This document shows positions 9,036 to 17,918 of a stretch of DNA of 64,000 nucleotides, one piece after another. The notes under the pieces were generated by a model that did no database searches, was not told the origin of the DNA, and saw only the letters and a list, made by a program, of their open reading frames with translations. Numbering within the stretch: position 1 is the stretch's first letter; each line of letters starts with the position of its first letter. The DNA is from Aliiroseovarius sediminilitoris (GTDB lineage: Bacteria > Pseudomonadota > Alphaproteobacteria > Rhodobacterales > Rhodobacteraceae), in NCBI RefSeq assembly GCF_900109955.1, contig NZ_FOJB01000001.1, forward strand, positions 930,001-994,000, in the 5' to 3' direction. The position numbers and the translations under genes were made by a program.

Positions 9036-9086
9036 TGAAACAAAAAAGACGCTATTTGACAATGTGTGAAACAAAGAGAACACTAT
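9036..9086. promoter_or_regulatory. Candidate RpiR operator: tandem 20-bp direct repeats
   Basis: Two copies of a 20-base element, TGAAACAAAAAAGACGCTAT (9036-9055) and TGAAACAAAGAGAACACTAT (9067-9086), agree at 16 of 20 positions and start 31 bases apart, about three helical turns, on the same DNA face. A shorter relative (TGAAA then CTAT 7 bases on) begins at 9020. They lie between the divergent aminotransferase operon and the regulator gene, before the regulator start, so binding by that regulator is likely but is inference. Confidence 0.55.
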
Positions 9087-9109
9087 ATTTGTCCAATCAG
9101 GGGGGCAAT

Positions 9110-9973
9110 TTGGAGAAGCGCTTCGAAAAGAGGCTCGCGTTGGCATATGCCGATCTCAGTGATGCGTTGCGCAACGCTGCGGATTTTCTTGTGGCCAACC
9201 CACTGGATGCCGTGACGCGGCCCTTGCGCACCGTGTCGCGTAACAGTGGTGTGTCGCCTGCTGCGTTCTCACGTTTGGCCAAAGCGTTGGATTACGAAGA
9301 TTTCGAAGAGCTTCGCGAAGAAATGCGCGACAAGATCGACCGCCGCGTCAACAATTTCGCGCAACGGGCCGAGCAGCTTCAAAAGCAGCATGATGATGGC
9401 CAGAACCGATTCATCGACATCCATTTCGCCGCCTGCCAATCCAATCTCAGCAACGCGCTGGCATCGCTGGATGACAAAGACCTTGAAACCTGCGTCGAGG
9501 TGTTGGTCAATGCACGCAAGGTGTTGTTGCTTGGTGCGTTGGGATCGACGGGGATCGTGGAATATATGTCCTATATGGCGAATTTCTGCACGGATAACTG
9601 GCGCCTGGCGAATCGCATGGGGACGTCATTGGGCGGGGCCTTGTCCGGGTTGGACGAGCGTGACGCGCTGTTGATTGTCACAAAACCGCCCTTTGCCTCG
9701 AACGTCATCAAGTCTGCAAAACTGGCTCATCAACTGGGCGTTTTCGTAATAGTCATCACAGATACCCATGCTTGTCCGGCGCTGGAATACGCGTCGATCA
9801 GCTTTGTGGTGGCGGCGGATAGCGCAAATTTTTATTCATCCTACGTGACGACCTTGTTCCTGATCGAAACGATCATCGGAATGGTTGTCGGACGCTCGGG
9901 TGCCGCGGCACAAGAGCGTATTGCAGAAGTCGAACTGCGCAGTCGGCAATTGGCCGAAGTGTGGTCCGAATAA
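9110..9973 (+). CDS. MurR/RpiR-family transcriptional regulator
   Basis: RpiR-type regulator: an N-terminal helix-turn-helix of the HTH_6 type ([20 protein letters not shown] then [20 protein letters not shown]) and a C-terminal SIS sugar-phosphate-binding domain ([20 protein letters not shown] and [20 protein letters not shown]). I prefer the TTG at 9110, 287 residues, since AGGGGGG lies five bases upstream and the family usually begins directly at this helix; ATGs at 9029 and 9062 lack a ribosome site and would cover the repeat operators. Divergent from the aminotransferase-BKACE-TRAP operon and only 31 bases upstream of the TAXI receptor gene, so it may control both. Effector unknown. Confidence 0.85.
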   Translation: MEKRFEKRLALAYADLSDALRNAADFLVANPLDAVTRPLRTVSRNSGVSPAAFSRLAKALDYEDFEELREEMRDKIDRRVNNFAQRAEQLQKQHDDGQNRFIDIHFAACQSNLSNALASLDDKDLETCVEVLVNARKVLLLGALGSTGIVEYMSYMANFCTDNWRLANRMGTSLGGALSGLDERDALLIVTKPPFASNVIKSAKLAHQLGVFVIVITDTHACPALEYASISFVVAADSANFYSSYVTTLFLIETIIGMVVGRSGAAAQERIAEVELRSRQLAEVWSE

Positions 9974-10004
9974 CATCAGAACATCAACACAAGGGAGTAT
10001 AGTG

Positions 10005-10973
10005 ATGTTGAACAGGTTCAAACTAGCATTTGTCGGGGTTGCCGCGTCGGCGGTTCTGGCCCCGGCCGCGATGGCCGAGGAGTTCATTACGATCGGCACC
10101 GGTGGTGTGACGGGCGTGTATTACCCGACAGGTGGCGCGATTTGCCGCTTGGTGAACAAGGGACGCAAAGAACACGGCGTGCGCTGCTCGGTCGAGTCGA
10201 CGGGCGGTTCTGTCTACAACATCAACACCATCCGCGAAGGCGAACTGGAATTTGGTGTTGCCCAGTCCGACTGGCAGTACCATGCCTATAACGGCACATC
10301 GCAATTTGAAGAAGCTGGCCCGTTCGAAGGGCTGCGCGCTGTATTCTCGGTTCACCCGGAACCCTTTACCGTCGTTGCGCGCGCGGATTCAGGTATCAAG
10401 ACCTTTGAGGATCTGAAGGGCAAACGCGTCAATATCGGCAACCCAGGTTCCGGCCAGCGTGGCACGATGGAAGTGTTGCTGGAAGCCATGGGCTGGACCA
10501 CCGGCGACTTCGCCCTGGCGACCGAATTGAAAGCGTCCGAGCAATCGGCGGCGCTGTGCGACAACCAGATTGACGCCATGGTCTACACCGTCGGCCACCC
10601 TTCGGGATCAATCCAGGAAGCCACCACCGCATGTGATTCCGTGTTGGTCGAGGTCGCGGGTGATGTTGTGGACAAGCTGGTTGAAGACAACTCGTTCTAT
10701 CGGACCGCCACCATTCCGGGCGGTATGTATCGCGGCAATGATGAGGACACCAAGACCTTCGGCGTCGGCGCGACTTTCGTCAGTTCGGACCAAGTGTCGG
10801 AAGATGCGGTCTATGCTGTGGTGTCGTCCGTCTTTGAAAACTTCGAGGATTTCAAAGGGCTGCACCCCGCCTTCGCCAATCTTGACCCGAAAGAGATGGC
10901 GACGGCTGGTCTGTCGGCCCCTCTGCATCCGGGCGCTGCGAAGTATTACAAAGAAAAAGGTCTGATCGAGTAA
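10005..10973 (+). CDS. TAXI-family TRAP transporter periplasmic receptor
   Basis: Secreted receptor of the TAXI type (TRAP-associated extracytoplasmic immunogenic), 322 residues. The start ATG at 10005 follows AAGGGAG and gives a signal peptide ([20 protein letters not shown], cleavage at AMA-EEF). The family signature [23 protein letters not shown] follows directly; [19 protein letters not shown] and [19 protein letters not shown] are also typical. TAXI receptors studied so far bind glutamate or 2-oxoglutarate-like acids, but ligand cannot be assigned here. A hairpin and then the fused permease gene follow. Confidence 0.93.
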   Translation: MLNRFKLAFVGVAASAVLAPAAMAEEFITIGTGGVTGVYYPTGGAICRLVNKGRKEHGVRCSVESTGGSVYNINTIREGELEFGVAQSDWQYHAYNGTSQFEEAGPFEGLRAVFSVHPEPFTVVARADSGIKTFEDLKGKRVNIGNPGSGQRGTMEVLLEAMGWTTGDFALATELKASEQSAALCDNQIDAMVYTVGHPSGSIQEATTACDSVLVEVAGDVVDKLVEDNSFYRTATIPGGMYRGNDEDTKTFGVGATFVSSDQVSEDAVYAVVSSVFENFEDFKGLHPAFANLDPKEMATAGLSAPLHPGAAKYYKEKGLIE

Positions 10974-10990
10974 CCTGATCTGGACAAATC

Positions 10991-11018
10991 TTTTGGGGGT
11001 GGTGCGCTGCCCCCAAAA
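10991..11018 (+). other. Intercistronic hairpin between TAXI receptor and permease
   Basis: Perfect 9-base arms TTTTGGGGG (10991-10999) and CCCCCAAAA (11010-11018), loop of 10 bases. It stands 17 bases after the receptor stop and about 90 before the permease start. No T tract follows, so it is more likely a 3'-end stabiliser or attenuator for receptor mRNA than a complete terminator. Confidence 0.6.
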
Positions 11019-11109
11019 TCCTGACCCGGCGCAAAGATCGGGCATGTGACGAAGAACGGAACCAGTGTGGGCTGCCGCCAGAAACCCCGTGCAGCCAAGG
11101 GAGGGACAG

Positions 11110-13722
11110 ATGTCCACGAAGGAAGAACGCGCACTCAGCGAAGAAGAGTTACAGGAGCTGGTTGCGGCCAGCGATACCGGCGCCCGCAGCCCGCATGGAC
11201 CGGTTGGCTTGATGATTGCCGCGGTGGCGCTGATCTGGTCGATTTTTCAGGTGCTTCTGGCCTCGCCCGTGGCGCCCTATGTGTTGCCCGGAGATCTGAT
11301 CAACAACGCGCGTCAGATACACTTGGCCTTCGCGATCTTTCTGGCTGCCATGGCTTACCCTTTGTTCAAGTCCAGTCCACGCGATTACATCCCTTGGTAC
11401 GACTGGATCCTAGGCGTCGGCGGCGCGATCCTCGCCATGTATGGATATTTTTTCTATGAGAAGATTGTCGGCAATGGCGGTCTGGCGGACGATACCGATG
11501 CGATGATTTCATTGATCGCGCTGGGTTTCCTGTTCCTTGCCGCCTATCGGACCCTCGGCCCTGTCATGGTGGCGCTGGCTGTCGTTTTCCTTTTCTATGT
11601 CTTCTTTGGTTCGTCCGAGGTTGTGCCCGACCAGATCCGCTGGGCAGGCGCGAGCTTGCGCAAAGCGATGAGCCATATGTGGATCACATCCGAAGGTGTC
11701 TTTGGCATCGCGCTGGGCGTGTCCACCAAGTTCGTGTTCCTGTTTGTCCTGTTTGGTGCGTTGCTCGACCGGGCAGGGGCGGGGAACTACTTCATCAAGA
11801 TGGCGTTCGGCGCACTGGGCCACCTGCGCGGCGGGCCTGCAAAAGCCGCTGTTGTCGGTTCGGCCGCGACCGGTCTTATTTCCGGCTCGTCGATTGCCAA
11901 CGTCGTGACCACCGGCACGTTCACCATCCCGCTGATGAAGCGTGTGGGCTTCTCGGCTGAGAAGGCAGGCGCGGTCGAGGTTGCCTCGTCCGTCAACGGA
12001 CAAATCATGCCGCCCGTCATGGGGGCTGCGGCCTTCCTGATGGTGGAATATGTCGGCATTTCATATGTCGAGGTGATCACACACGCCTTCCTGCCTGCTG
12101 TCATTTCCTACATCGCACTGGTTTACATCGTCCATCTTGAGGCGGTGAAAACCAAGATGCCGACCATTGGCGACCGGGTGGTGTCGATGGGCAAAACCAT
12201 CGGCGGCATGTTCGCCTTCTTCGCGGGCTTTGCCATCCTTTGCTATGCAACCCAATATCCGGTGGGTTGGATCACATCGCTGTTCCCGTCGGGGTCAGGT
12301 TGGGTTTTGTCGATCCTGCTTTTCGCGATCTATATTGCGCTGATCTATCTTGCCTCAAAGGTTCCGGATCTTGAGCTGGATGACCCAAATGCAGCGGTTG
12401 TCGAACTGCCGGACGTGGCAAAGATCTACAAGTCGGGCCTTTACTACATGCTGCCGATCATCGTTCTGGTCTATTTCCTGATGATCGAGCGGAAATCGCC
12501 CGGCCTGTCGGCCTTCTGGGCCACCTTCCTGCTGTTCGGCATTCTGCTGACACAGAAATCGCTGAAAGCCATGTTCCGAGGCGAAAGCGATGTGGTGGCG
12601 CGTTTGCGCGAAGGGGTGAAAGATCTGATCGAAGGCATGATCGACGGTGCGCGCAACATGATCGGCATTGGTCTGGCCACGGCCACGGCGGGTATCATTG
12701 TGGGCACCGTGTCACTGACCGGGATTGGTCAGGTGATGGCAGATTTTGTCGAGTTCCTGTCGGGCGGCAACCTGATCCTGATGCTGGTCTTCGTGGCGAT
12801 CCTGTCGCTGATCCTTGGGATGGGCTTGCCGACGACGGCGAATTATATCGTCGTGTCCTCGTTGATGGTGTCGGTCGTGGTCGAATTGGGCGCGCAGTCC
12901 GGGCTGGTCGTGCCACTGATCGCAGTGCACCTCTTCGTGTTCTACTTCGGGATCATGGCGGATGTGACGCCACCTGTGGGGCTGGCGAGTTTCGCGGCAG
13001 CGGCGGTGTCGGGAGGTGACGCGATCCGCACCGGCTTCACCGCGTTTTTCTATAGCCTTCGGACGGTGGCCCTGCCGTTTGTGTTCATCTTCAACACCGA
13101 CCTTCTGCTGATCGACGTGACGATAACGCAGGGCATTATCGTCTTCATTGTCTCGACCATCGGTATCCTCGTCTTTACGGCAGGCACGATGGGCTGGTTC
13201 CTGACCAAGTCGCGCATCTGGGAGACCGTGGCGCTATTGGTGGTGGCCTTCGCGCTGTTCCGGCCAGGCTTCTTCATGAACCAGATCCAGCCGCCTTTTG
13301 AGAAAATTCCGCCCGCACAGTTCGCAACAGCACTGGAAGATGCGTCGCCGGGTGATCAACTGCGTGCGGTGATCCGTGGCCCGGACTTCGACACGTTGGA
13401 CAGCAAAGACCTGACCGTCGTGTTTGATGTGCCGGACGAGGCTGACGCTCAGGCGCGGTTGGACGGGCTTGGCTTAGTGCTGGTCCCGGAGGGCGATACG
13501 ATCAAGCTGGACGAGCCGATGTTCGGCACCTTCCTGTCCGAAAAGCTCGCATCGTTTGACTTCTATGGCGATGAACCTGTGCAAATCGCGGCGGTTCAAG
13601 CGCCGTCCAACCAACTTCCGAAAGAGCTGATCTTCATTCCGGCGCTGCTGCTGCTGGCCCTTGTGGCCTTCCTGCAATCACGTCGGGCCGAAGATGAAAC
13701 ACCGCAAGGAGAACTGGCATGA
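11110..13722 (+). CDS. Fused TRAP permease (DctQ-DctM type, with DUF3394 tail)
   Basis: Single-chain TRAP permease, 870 residues, in which a four-helix small-subunit region (about residues 30-180) is joined to the large transport domain. The signatures TGLISGSSIANVVTTGTFTI and LILGMGLPTTANYIVVSSL, with ADVTPPVGLASFAAAAVSGG, mark the DctM part. The C-terminal region (about residue 700 on) is a DUF3394-like soluble segment between two last membrane segments. The ATG at 11110 follows GGGAGGGACAG; a start at 11065 lacks this. It works with the TAXI receptor upstream and overlaps the universal stress protein gene by four bases. Confidence 0.93.
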   Translation: MSTKEERALSEEELQELVAASDTGARSPHGPVGLMIAAVALIWSIFQVLLASPVAPYVLPGDLINNARQIHLAFAIFLAAMAYPLFKSSPRDYIPWYDWILGVGGAILAMYGYFFYEKIVGNGGLADDTDAMISLIALGFLFLAAYRTLGPVMVALAVVFLFYVFFGSSEVVPDQIRWAGASLRKAMSHMWITSEGVFGIALGVSTKFVFLFVLFGALLDRAGAGNYFIKMAFGALGHLRGGPAKAAVVGSAATGLISGSSIANVVTTGTFTIPLMKRVGFSAEKAGAVEVASSVNGQIMPPVMGAAAFLMVEYVGISYVEVITHAFLPAVISYIALVYIVHLEAVKTKMPTIGDRVVSMGKTIGGMFAFFAGFAILCYATQYPVGWITSLFPSGSGWVLSILLFAIYIALIYLASKVPDLELDDPNAAVVELPDVAKIYKSGLYYMLPIIVLVYFLMIERKSPGLSAFWATFLLFGILLTQKSLKAMFRGESDVVARLREGVKDLIEGMIDGARNMIGIGLATATAGIIVGTVSLTGIGQVMADFVEFLSGGNLILMLVFVAILSLILGMGLPTTANYIVVSSLMVSVVVELGAQSGLVVPLIAVHLFVFYFGIMADVTPPVGLASFAAAAVSGGDAIRTGFTAFFYSLRTVALPFVFIFNTDLLLIDVTITQGIIVFIVSTIGILVFTAGTMGWFLTKSRIWETVALLVVAFALFRPGFFMNQIQPPFEKIPPAQFATALEDASPGDQLRAVIRGPDFDTLDSKDLTVVFDVPDEADAQARLDGLGLVLVPEGDTIKLDEPMFGTFLSEKLASFDFYGDEPVQIAAVQAPSNQLPKELIFIPALLLLALVAFLQSRRAEDETPQGELA

Positions 13723-14153
13723 TCAAGACAATTCTTTGTGCCGTGGACATCAACCGACCTGATGAAGAAAAAGAGGTGCTGACCACTGCATCCAAACTGG
13801 CCGAGGTGGAAGGGGCGCAACTGGACGTCATCACCGTGGTGCCCGATTTTGGTATGTCGGTCGTGGGGGCTTACTTTCAGGACCATCAGGTTGAGCCTGC
13901 AAAAGAAAGGGCCATTGAGCTTCTGAAAGAGCTGACCAAAGCGACGCTGGGTGCGGAACAGGATGCCAGAGTGCGCCATGTCGTGGCGGTTGGAACGGTA
14001 TATGAAGAAGTTCTGCGCGCCGCCGAATTGGGCGCTGCCGACCTGATCGTGATCGGTGCCCACCGTCCCGATCTGAAGGACTACCTTCTTGGCCCGAACG
14101 CGGCCCGCGTGGTGCGCCACTCGGATTGCTCCGTCTATGTGGTGCGCCACTGA
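13719..14153 (+). CDS. Universal stress protein (UspA family) linked to TRAP
   Basis: Small cytoplasmic UspA-fold protein, 144 residues: N-terminal MIKTILCAVDINRPDEEKEV, C-terminal LIVIGAHRPDLKDYLLGPNA then SDCSVYVVR. The ATP-binding motif of the family (G-2x-G-9x-G-S/T) is imperfect: the first part reads GAHR and the last GP in place of GS, so nucleotide binding is uncertain. Usp genes are often joined to TRAP operons; in Halomonas elongata TeaD, encoded with the ectoine TRAP system TeaABC, regulates that transporter. A similar modulatory role is inferred. Its ATG overlaps the permease stop (ATGA). Confidence 0.9.
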   Translation: MIKTILCAVDINRPDEEKEVLTTASKLAEVEGAQLDVITVVPDFGMSVVGAYFQDHQVEPAKERAIELLKELTKATLGAEQDARVRHVVAVGTVYEEVLRAAELGAADLIVIGAHRPDLKDYLLGPNAARVVRHSDCSVYVVRH

Positions 14154-14162
14154 TACGTGATT

Positions 14163-14195
14163 GGGTTGTCCGGCTCCACTGGTGTCGGGCGACCC
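14163..14195. terminator. Hairpin between convergent usp and kinase genes
   Basis: Arms GGGTTGTCCG (14163-14172) and CGGGCGACCC (14186-14195) form a 10-pair stem with two G-U pairs. It lies between the ends of two convergent genes, the place for a shared terminator, but no clear T tract follows on either strand, so the call is tentative. Confidence 0.35.
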
Positions 14196-14206
14196 CTACA
14201 CCTCGA

Positions 14207-15655
14207 TCAGGTTCGTTGGATGGAAAAAAGCGCCCGCAGCCCTTTTGCCCCGGTTTCGAACCTCAGCGTGCCACCGTGTTGGTTGGCGACCGTTGCGACA
14301 ATCGTCAGCCCCAATCCGAAACCTCCGACGTTAACCGCGTTTTCGCCGCGCTCGAACGGAGCCATCATGCGTTCAATATCCGCGACCGAGTAATCTGATC
14401 CTTCGTCTTCAACGATGATGGTTGCCGTCTCGGCATCTGTTTGCAGCTCGACCATGGCACGCCGTCCGTATTTCAACGCATTGTCGATAAGGTTTGCAAT
14501 CGCCCGCTGAAGCGAGATTGGGCGCGCCGTCACCAACACACGACGTTCGTCGGGCATCTGGCTGTGACCACGACGCGACATAAATACCGATGCGCCACCT
14601 TCGATGACAACCGGATCCTGATGGCGTATCGAGACGGGGCTGCCCGTGTCTTGATAATCCGCCACCAACGCCTCGATTAGCGATGTGAGAGACAGCTGGC
14701 GTGGTTCCTCGGCGTTGATTTCTGACCTTGTATAAGTCAGGACGCTTTCGATCATCCCCGTCATCTGGTCGATATCCGCTTCCAGCTTGCCGCGCAGGGC
14801 AGCGTCAGGGATGAGCGCCGCGCGCAGCCGCAACCGCGTGGCAGGCGTGCCCAGATCGTGGCTGACACCTGACAAGACCATGGCGCGCTGGGCAAGCTGC
14901 GCGCGCTCGGCCTCCAGATAGGAGTTCACAGCGGCCACTATACTGCGCAGTTCGGTCGGCCCCTCGATGTCATAGCTTTCGGGGCCACCGACACGACGGC
15001 GAACACGAAGGGCTTGCGCAAAGTTTTCGAAGCTGGACGTGGTGTTGCCAACATGGGTCAGAAGTGCTGCCAAGGCGATGATTGCAGCAATCGCGGCGGG
15101 CACGCGCAGATCGGCCGGCGCCGTGTTGCAGCCCCAGATGTCAGTGCCATCAATACGCTGCCAAGGTTTGTCGGCGAAGCGGGCAAAGATAACCGGCTCG
15201 CTGCAATAGGTGGCCAGAAGGCGCGTCAGTTGACCAAAACGTCCGGCCGGAATGGGGTCGCTGCTCGCCACGATATCCGAAATCGGATAGACCAGTTCAT
15301 CGGACACAATCCCAAGGGTCAGAACCGCCCGATCCGTCGGTGACGCGGGTCTGGTCAGGATCGACATATTGGTCACGTAGCCGGGCTTTGGCGTGTCGGG
15401 CAGCCGTGTGAAATCGCCCATCGTGGCTGTCGCAGTGTCCTCACGTGACAACGGCGCGATAGAGATCTGATCACCCGGTGGCACGCCAAGCCGCAACGCT
15501 TCATAAACTGTGAACCCTGCCGCATAGGCTTGCGACAGGTGCCGATCCCAGGCGCGCACCGATCCCAGCCAAAGAGTGGCAGAAGCAATACCGGCCAAAA
15601 ACGCCAACGCAACCCACACCCCGCCGACACGCCGCAAGGAAAGACCGCGCGACAT
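14207..15655 (-). CDS. Sensor histidine kinase (EnvZ-like)
   Basis: Membrane sensor kinase, about 482 residues. One membrane segment near residues 13-31 and a second near 186-203 flank a periplasmic domain of about 155 residues, then a HAMP-type linker, and a dimerisation/phosphoacceptor helix SGVSHDLGTPATRLRLR; the His is near residue 266, and the usual SHDLRTPLTRLRL has G in place of R. ATPase motifs follow: N box LIDNALKYG, G1 VEDEGSDYS, and GFGLGLTIVATVANQHGG. The ATG at 15655 overlaps the response regulator stop by one base (TGATG). With that regulator it stands divergent from a sugar ABC importer, an arrangement like GtrS/GltR and gts in Pseudomonas, suggesting sugar or sugar-acid sensing. 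Confidence 0.92.
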   Translation of the reverse strand: MSRGLSLRRVGGVWVALAFLAGIASATLWLGSVRAWDRHLSQAYAAGFTVYEALRLGVPPGDQISIAPLSREDTATATMGDFTRLPDTPKPGYVTNMSILTRPASPTDRAVLTLGIVSDELVYPISDIVASSDPIPAGRFGQLTRLLATYCSEPVIFARFADKPWQRIDGTDIWGCNTAPADLRVPAAIAAIIALAALLTHVGNTTSSFENFAQALRVRRRVGGPESYDIEGPTELRSIVAAVNSYLEAERAQLAQRAMVLSGVSHDLGTPATRLRLRAALIPDAALRGKLEADIDQMTGMIESVLTYTRSEINAEEPRQLSLTSLIEALVADYQDTGSPVSIRHQDPVVIEGGASVFMSRRGHSQMPDERRVLVTARPISLQRAIANLIDNALKYGRRAMVELQTDAETATIIVEDEGSDYSVADIERMMAPFERGENAVNVGGFGLGLTIVATVANQHGGTLRFETGAKGLRALFSIQRT

Positions 15656-16389
15656 CAATTGCCCTTCACAGACACATCGACCGTGAACACATAGCCCGTG
15701 CCTCGTTCGGTGCGCAGCATCAGTGGGTCCTTTGGGTTTTTTTCGATCTTCGACCGAAGCCGCCCGACCAGAACGTCAATGGCGCGCCCGGTGGCTTCGG
15801 GTTGGTTGCCGTCGCCGGTTACGTCCAGGGCCGCGGCGATTTCCTCGCGCGTCAAGGGTATGTGGGGATTTGCGAGCAGCACCTGCAACAGCGCGGTTTC
15901 GCGTTGGGACAAGGCGACCTGAAACCCTTCCGGCGACAGCACTTCGTCGCGCTTGCCATCGTAGATCCACCCCCCGAAATGAAAGACCGACACGCGACGG
16001 CGATAGGCCAGCGACGGCGTGCGATGGGCGCGAAGCAGCACGGCGCGCACCCGCGCCAACAGAAGTTGCGGATTGAACGGTTTGGCGATGTAATCATCCG
16101 CCCCAACCTCGTAGCCGGCCATGCGCTGATGATCGGCGGACAGGGCCGAGACCAGAATGATCGGAACATCCTGTTCGCTGCGCAAGCGGCCACAAATCTC
16201 GACCCCGTTTTCATCACCCAGCATGACGTCCAGAAGGATCAGATCAATCCGTCCGGCTTCAAGATGACCCCGGATTTCCTTTTCGGATGCGGCTGGCAGG
16301 GCGATGAAACCTTGCTGCCGCAGGAACTGAGTCATCATGGATCGCATGTCTGCATCGTCGTCGACAACAAGAAGACGTGGAATGGTCAC
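15655..16389 (-). CDS. OmpR-family response regulator
   Basis: Two-domain response regulator, 244 residues. Receiver: VVDDDADMRSMM acidic pocket, phosphoacceptor Asp in LILLDVMLGDENG, and Lys in YIAKPFNP. Winged-helix DNA-binding domain at about residues 140-240, with recognition region AIDVLVGRLRSKIEKNPKDP and wing RTERGTGYVF. The start is a GTG at 16389 preceded by GGAGGGAGAG; no ATG fits. It is co-translated with the kinase gene. The 221-base region upstream, shared with the sugar ABC receptor gene, contains 10-base-phased GTAACA repeats of the kind OmpR-type proteins bind, so this protein probably controls that importer. Confidence 0.94.
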   Translation of the reverse strand: MTIPRLLVVDDDADMRSMMTQFLRQQGFIALPAASEKEIRGHLEAGRIDLILLDVMLGDENGVEICGRLRSEQDVPIILVSALSADHQRMAGYEVGADDYIAKPFNPQLLLARVRAVLLRAHRTPSLAYRRRVSVFHFGGWIYDGKRDEVLSPEGFQVALSQRETALLQVLLANPHIPLTREEIAAALDVTGDGNQPEATGRAIDVLVGRLRSKIEKNPKDPLMLRTERGTGYVFTVDVSVKGN

Positions 16390-16437
16390 TGGTCAATCTC
16401 TCCCTCCGGTCGGGACCGGCCCCTTGGTGCAGCCATT

Positions 16438-16483
16438 GTAACAACCGGCAACAGAATCAAGAATTAGGTAACAAGCTGTAACA
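16438..16483. promoter_or_regulatory. Phased GTAACA repeats, candidate OmpR-type operator
   Basis: GTAACA at 16438, GCAACA at 16448, GTAACA at 16468 and GTAACA at 16478: four hexamers whose starts all fall on one 10-base register, two adjacent pairs separated by one skipped turn. Tandem direct repeats with 10-11-base phasing are the classic binding layout of OmpR/PhoB-family dimers. They lie between the divergent response regulator and sugar receptor genes. Confidence 0.6.
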
Positions 16484-16610
16484 GATCGGCGGAAAAACTG
16501 CATTGCGGCGCGGATGTGGCTGCGGTTGACCGTTGCCGCGACTCGGCTCTGGGGCGCATGCTGTCGTTATCGCCGCCGAGGAGGGTGGCAGATAATGGGA
16601 GGATTTTAAG

Positions 16611-17855
16611 ATGAAAAGAACCGCTTTCGCGGCCGTATCCGCATTTGCCTTCATGGCAAGTAATTTGGCTCAAGCCGAACCACAAGCCGAAGTGCTGCAC
16701 TGGTGGACTTCGGGTGGCGAAGCCAAGGCCGTTGCTGTCCTGCAGGAAGAATTCGCTTCCAAAGGCGGCACCTGGACGGACATGCCGGTGGCTGGCGGTG
16801 GTGGAGATGCTGCCATGACAGCCCTGCGTGCCCGCGTATTGTCAGGCAATGCACCCACCGCCGTTCAGTTGAAAGGCCCTGCCATCCAGGAATGGTATGA
16901 AGAAGGCGTGCTGGCCGATATTTCGTCGGTGGCTGATGCGAATGGCTGGGCAGATGTGCTGCCTGAATCAATCGCGAACCACATGAAGTGCGAAGGCACA
17001 TGGTGTGCAGCCCCGGTCAACGTGCACCGGATCGACTGGATTTGGGCCAATGCGGATGTGTTGGATGCCAACGGCATCGCCATGCCGACCACGTGGGACG
17101 AATTCAACGCCGCCGCCGACAAGCTGTTGGTCGCCGGTGTCATCCCCCTGGCCCATGGCGGGCAGGCTTGGCAGGACGCAACGGTCTTTGAAGCCGTGGC
17201 GCTTGGCATTCTTGGCCCGGACGGGTTCAAGAAAGCTTTTGTCGATCTGGACACCGACACCCTGACGTCGGATGGCATGATTGCCGTGTTTGACCAGATG
17301 CGCAAAATGCGCGGCTATGTGGACGAGAACTTCTCGGGTCGTGACTGGAACCTTGCCACTGCGATGGTCATGAATGGCGAAGCTGCCTTCCAGATCATGG
17401 GCGACTGGGCCAAGGGCGAATTCCTTGCCGCTGGCAAAGTGCCGGGCGAGGACTTCCTGTGTCAATCCACGCCAGGGGATGGTTTCCTTTACAACGTGGA
17501 CAGCTTTGCCATGTTCAAGGTGGATGGCGACGACAAGAAGGCCGGGCAAGACCTGCTGGCTGAGCTGATCGTCGGGAAGAACTTCCAGAAGGTGTTCAAC
17601 CTGAACAAAGGGTCGATCCCCGCCCGTGTTGACGTCGCGCTTGATGAATTCGACAGTTGTGCGCTGACCTCGTCTGCGGACATGAACGCCAGCGCCGCCA
17701 ATGGCTCGCTTCTGCCCAGCTATGCTCACGGAATGGCGCTGCGCGGTGCGCAGGCCGGTGCGATCACCGACGTTGTGACCGCGCATTTCAACTCGGACAT
17801 GTCGTCTGCTGACGCTGTTCAGATGCTGGCCGACGCTGTCGCCAACAGCATGTAA
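16611..17855 (+). CDS. Sugar ABC transporter substrate-binding protein (glucose-type)
   Basis: Secreted family-1 sugar receptor, 414 residues, with signal peptide MKRTAFAAVSAFAFMASNL and cleavage near AQA-EPQ. The start of the mature protein, EVLHWWTSGGEAKAVAVL, and KCEGTWCAAPVNVHRIDWIW resemble glucose/mannose-binding receptors of the GtsA type; the two Cys in this last stretch probably form a disulfide. GGGAGG lies upstream of the ATG. Followed by a hairpin, two permeases and an ATPase, a complete importer. Divergent from a two-component system. Glucose or a related aldose is the likely ligand (inference from family resemblance and gene order). Confidence 0.9.
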   Translation: MKRTAFAAVSAFAFMASNLAQAEPQAEVLHWWTSGGEAKAVAVLQEEFASKGGTWTDMPVAGGGGDAAMTALRARVLSGNAPTAVQLKGPAIQEWYEEGVLADISSVADANGWADVLPESIANHMKCEGTWCAAPVNVHRIDWIWANADVLDANGIAMPTTWDEFNAAADKLLVAGVIPLAHGGQAWQDATVFEAVALGILGPDGFKKAFVDLDTDTLTSDGMIAVFDQMRKMRGYVDENFSGRDWNLATAMVMNGEAAFQIMGDWAKGEFLAAGKVPGEDFLCQSTPGDGFLYNVDSFAMFKVDGDDKKAGQDLLAELIVGKNFQKVFNLNKGSIPARVDVALDEFDSCALTSSADMNASAANGSLLPSYAHGMALRGAQAGAITDVVTAHFNSDMSSADAVQMLADAVANSM

Positions 17856-17870
17856 AACCGACCACTTCGT

Positions 17871-17893
17871 CCCCTCCCACTTCCGGGCAGGGG
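17871..17893 (+). other. Intercistronic hairpin between sugar receptor and permease
   Basis: CCCCTCCC (17871-17878) pairs with GGGCAGGGG (17885-17893), one bulged base, loop of six. It is placed just after the receptor stop; no T tract follows. Same placement as the hairpins after the other receptor genes in this window. Confidence 0.5.
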
Positions 17894-17918
17894 GCGAAGC
17901 CATCCGGGGATAGATCTG

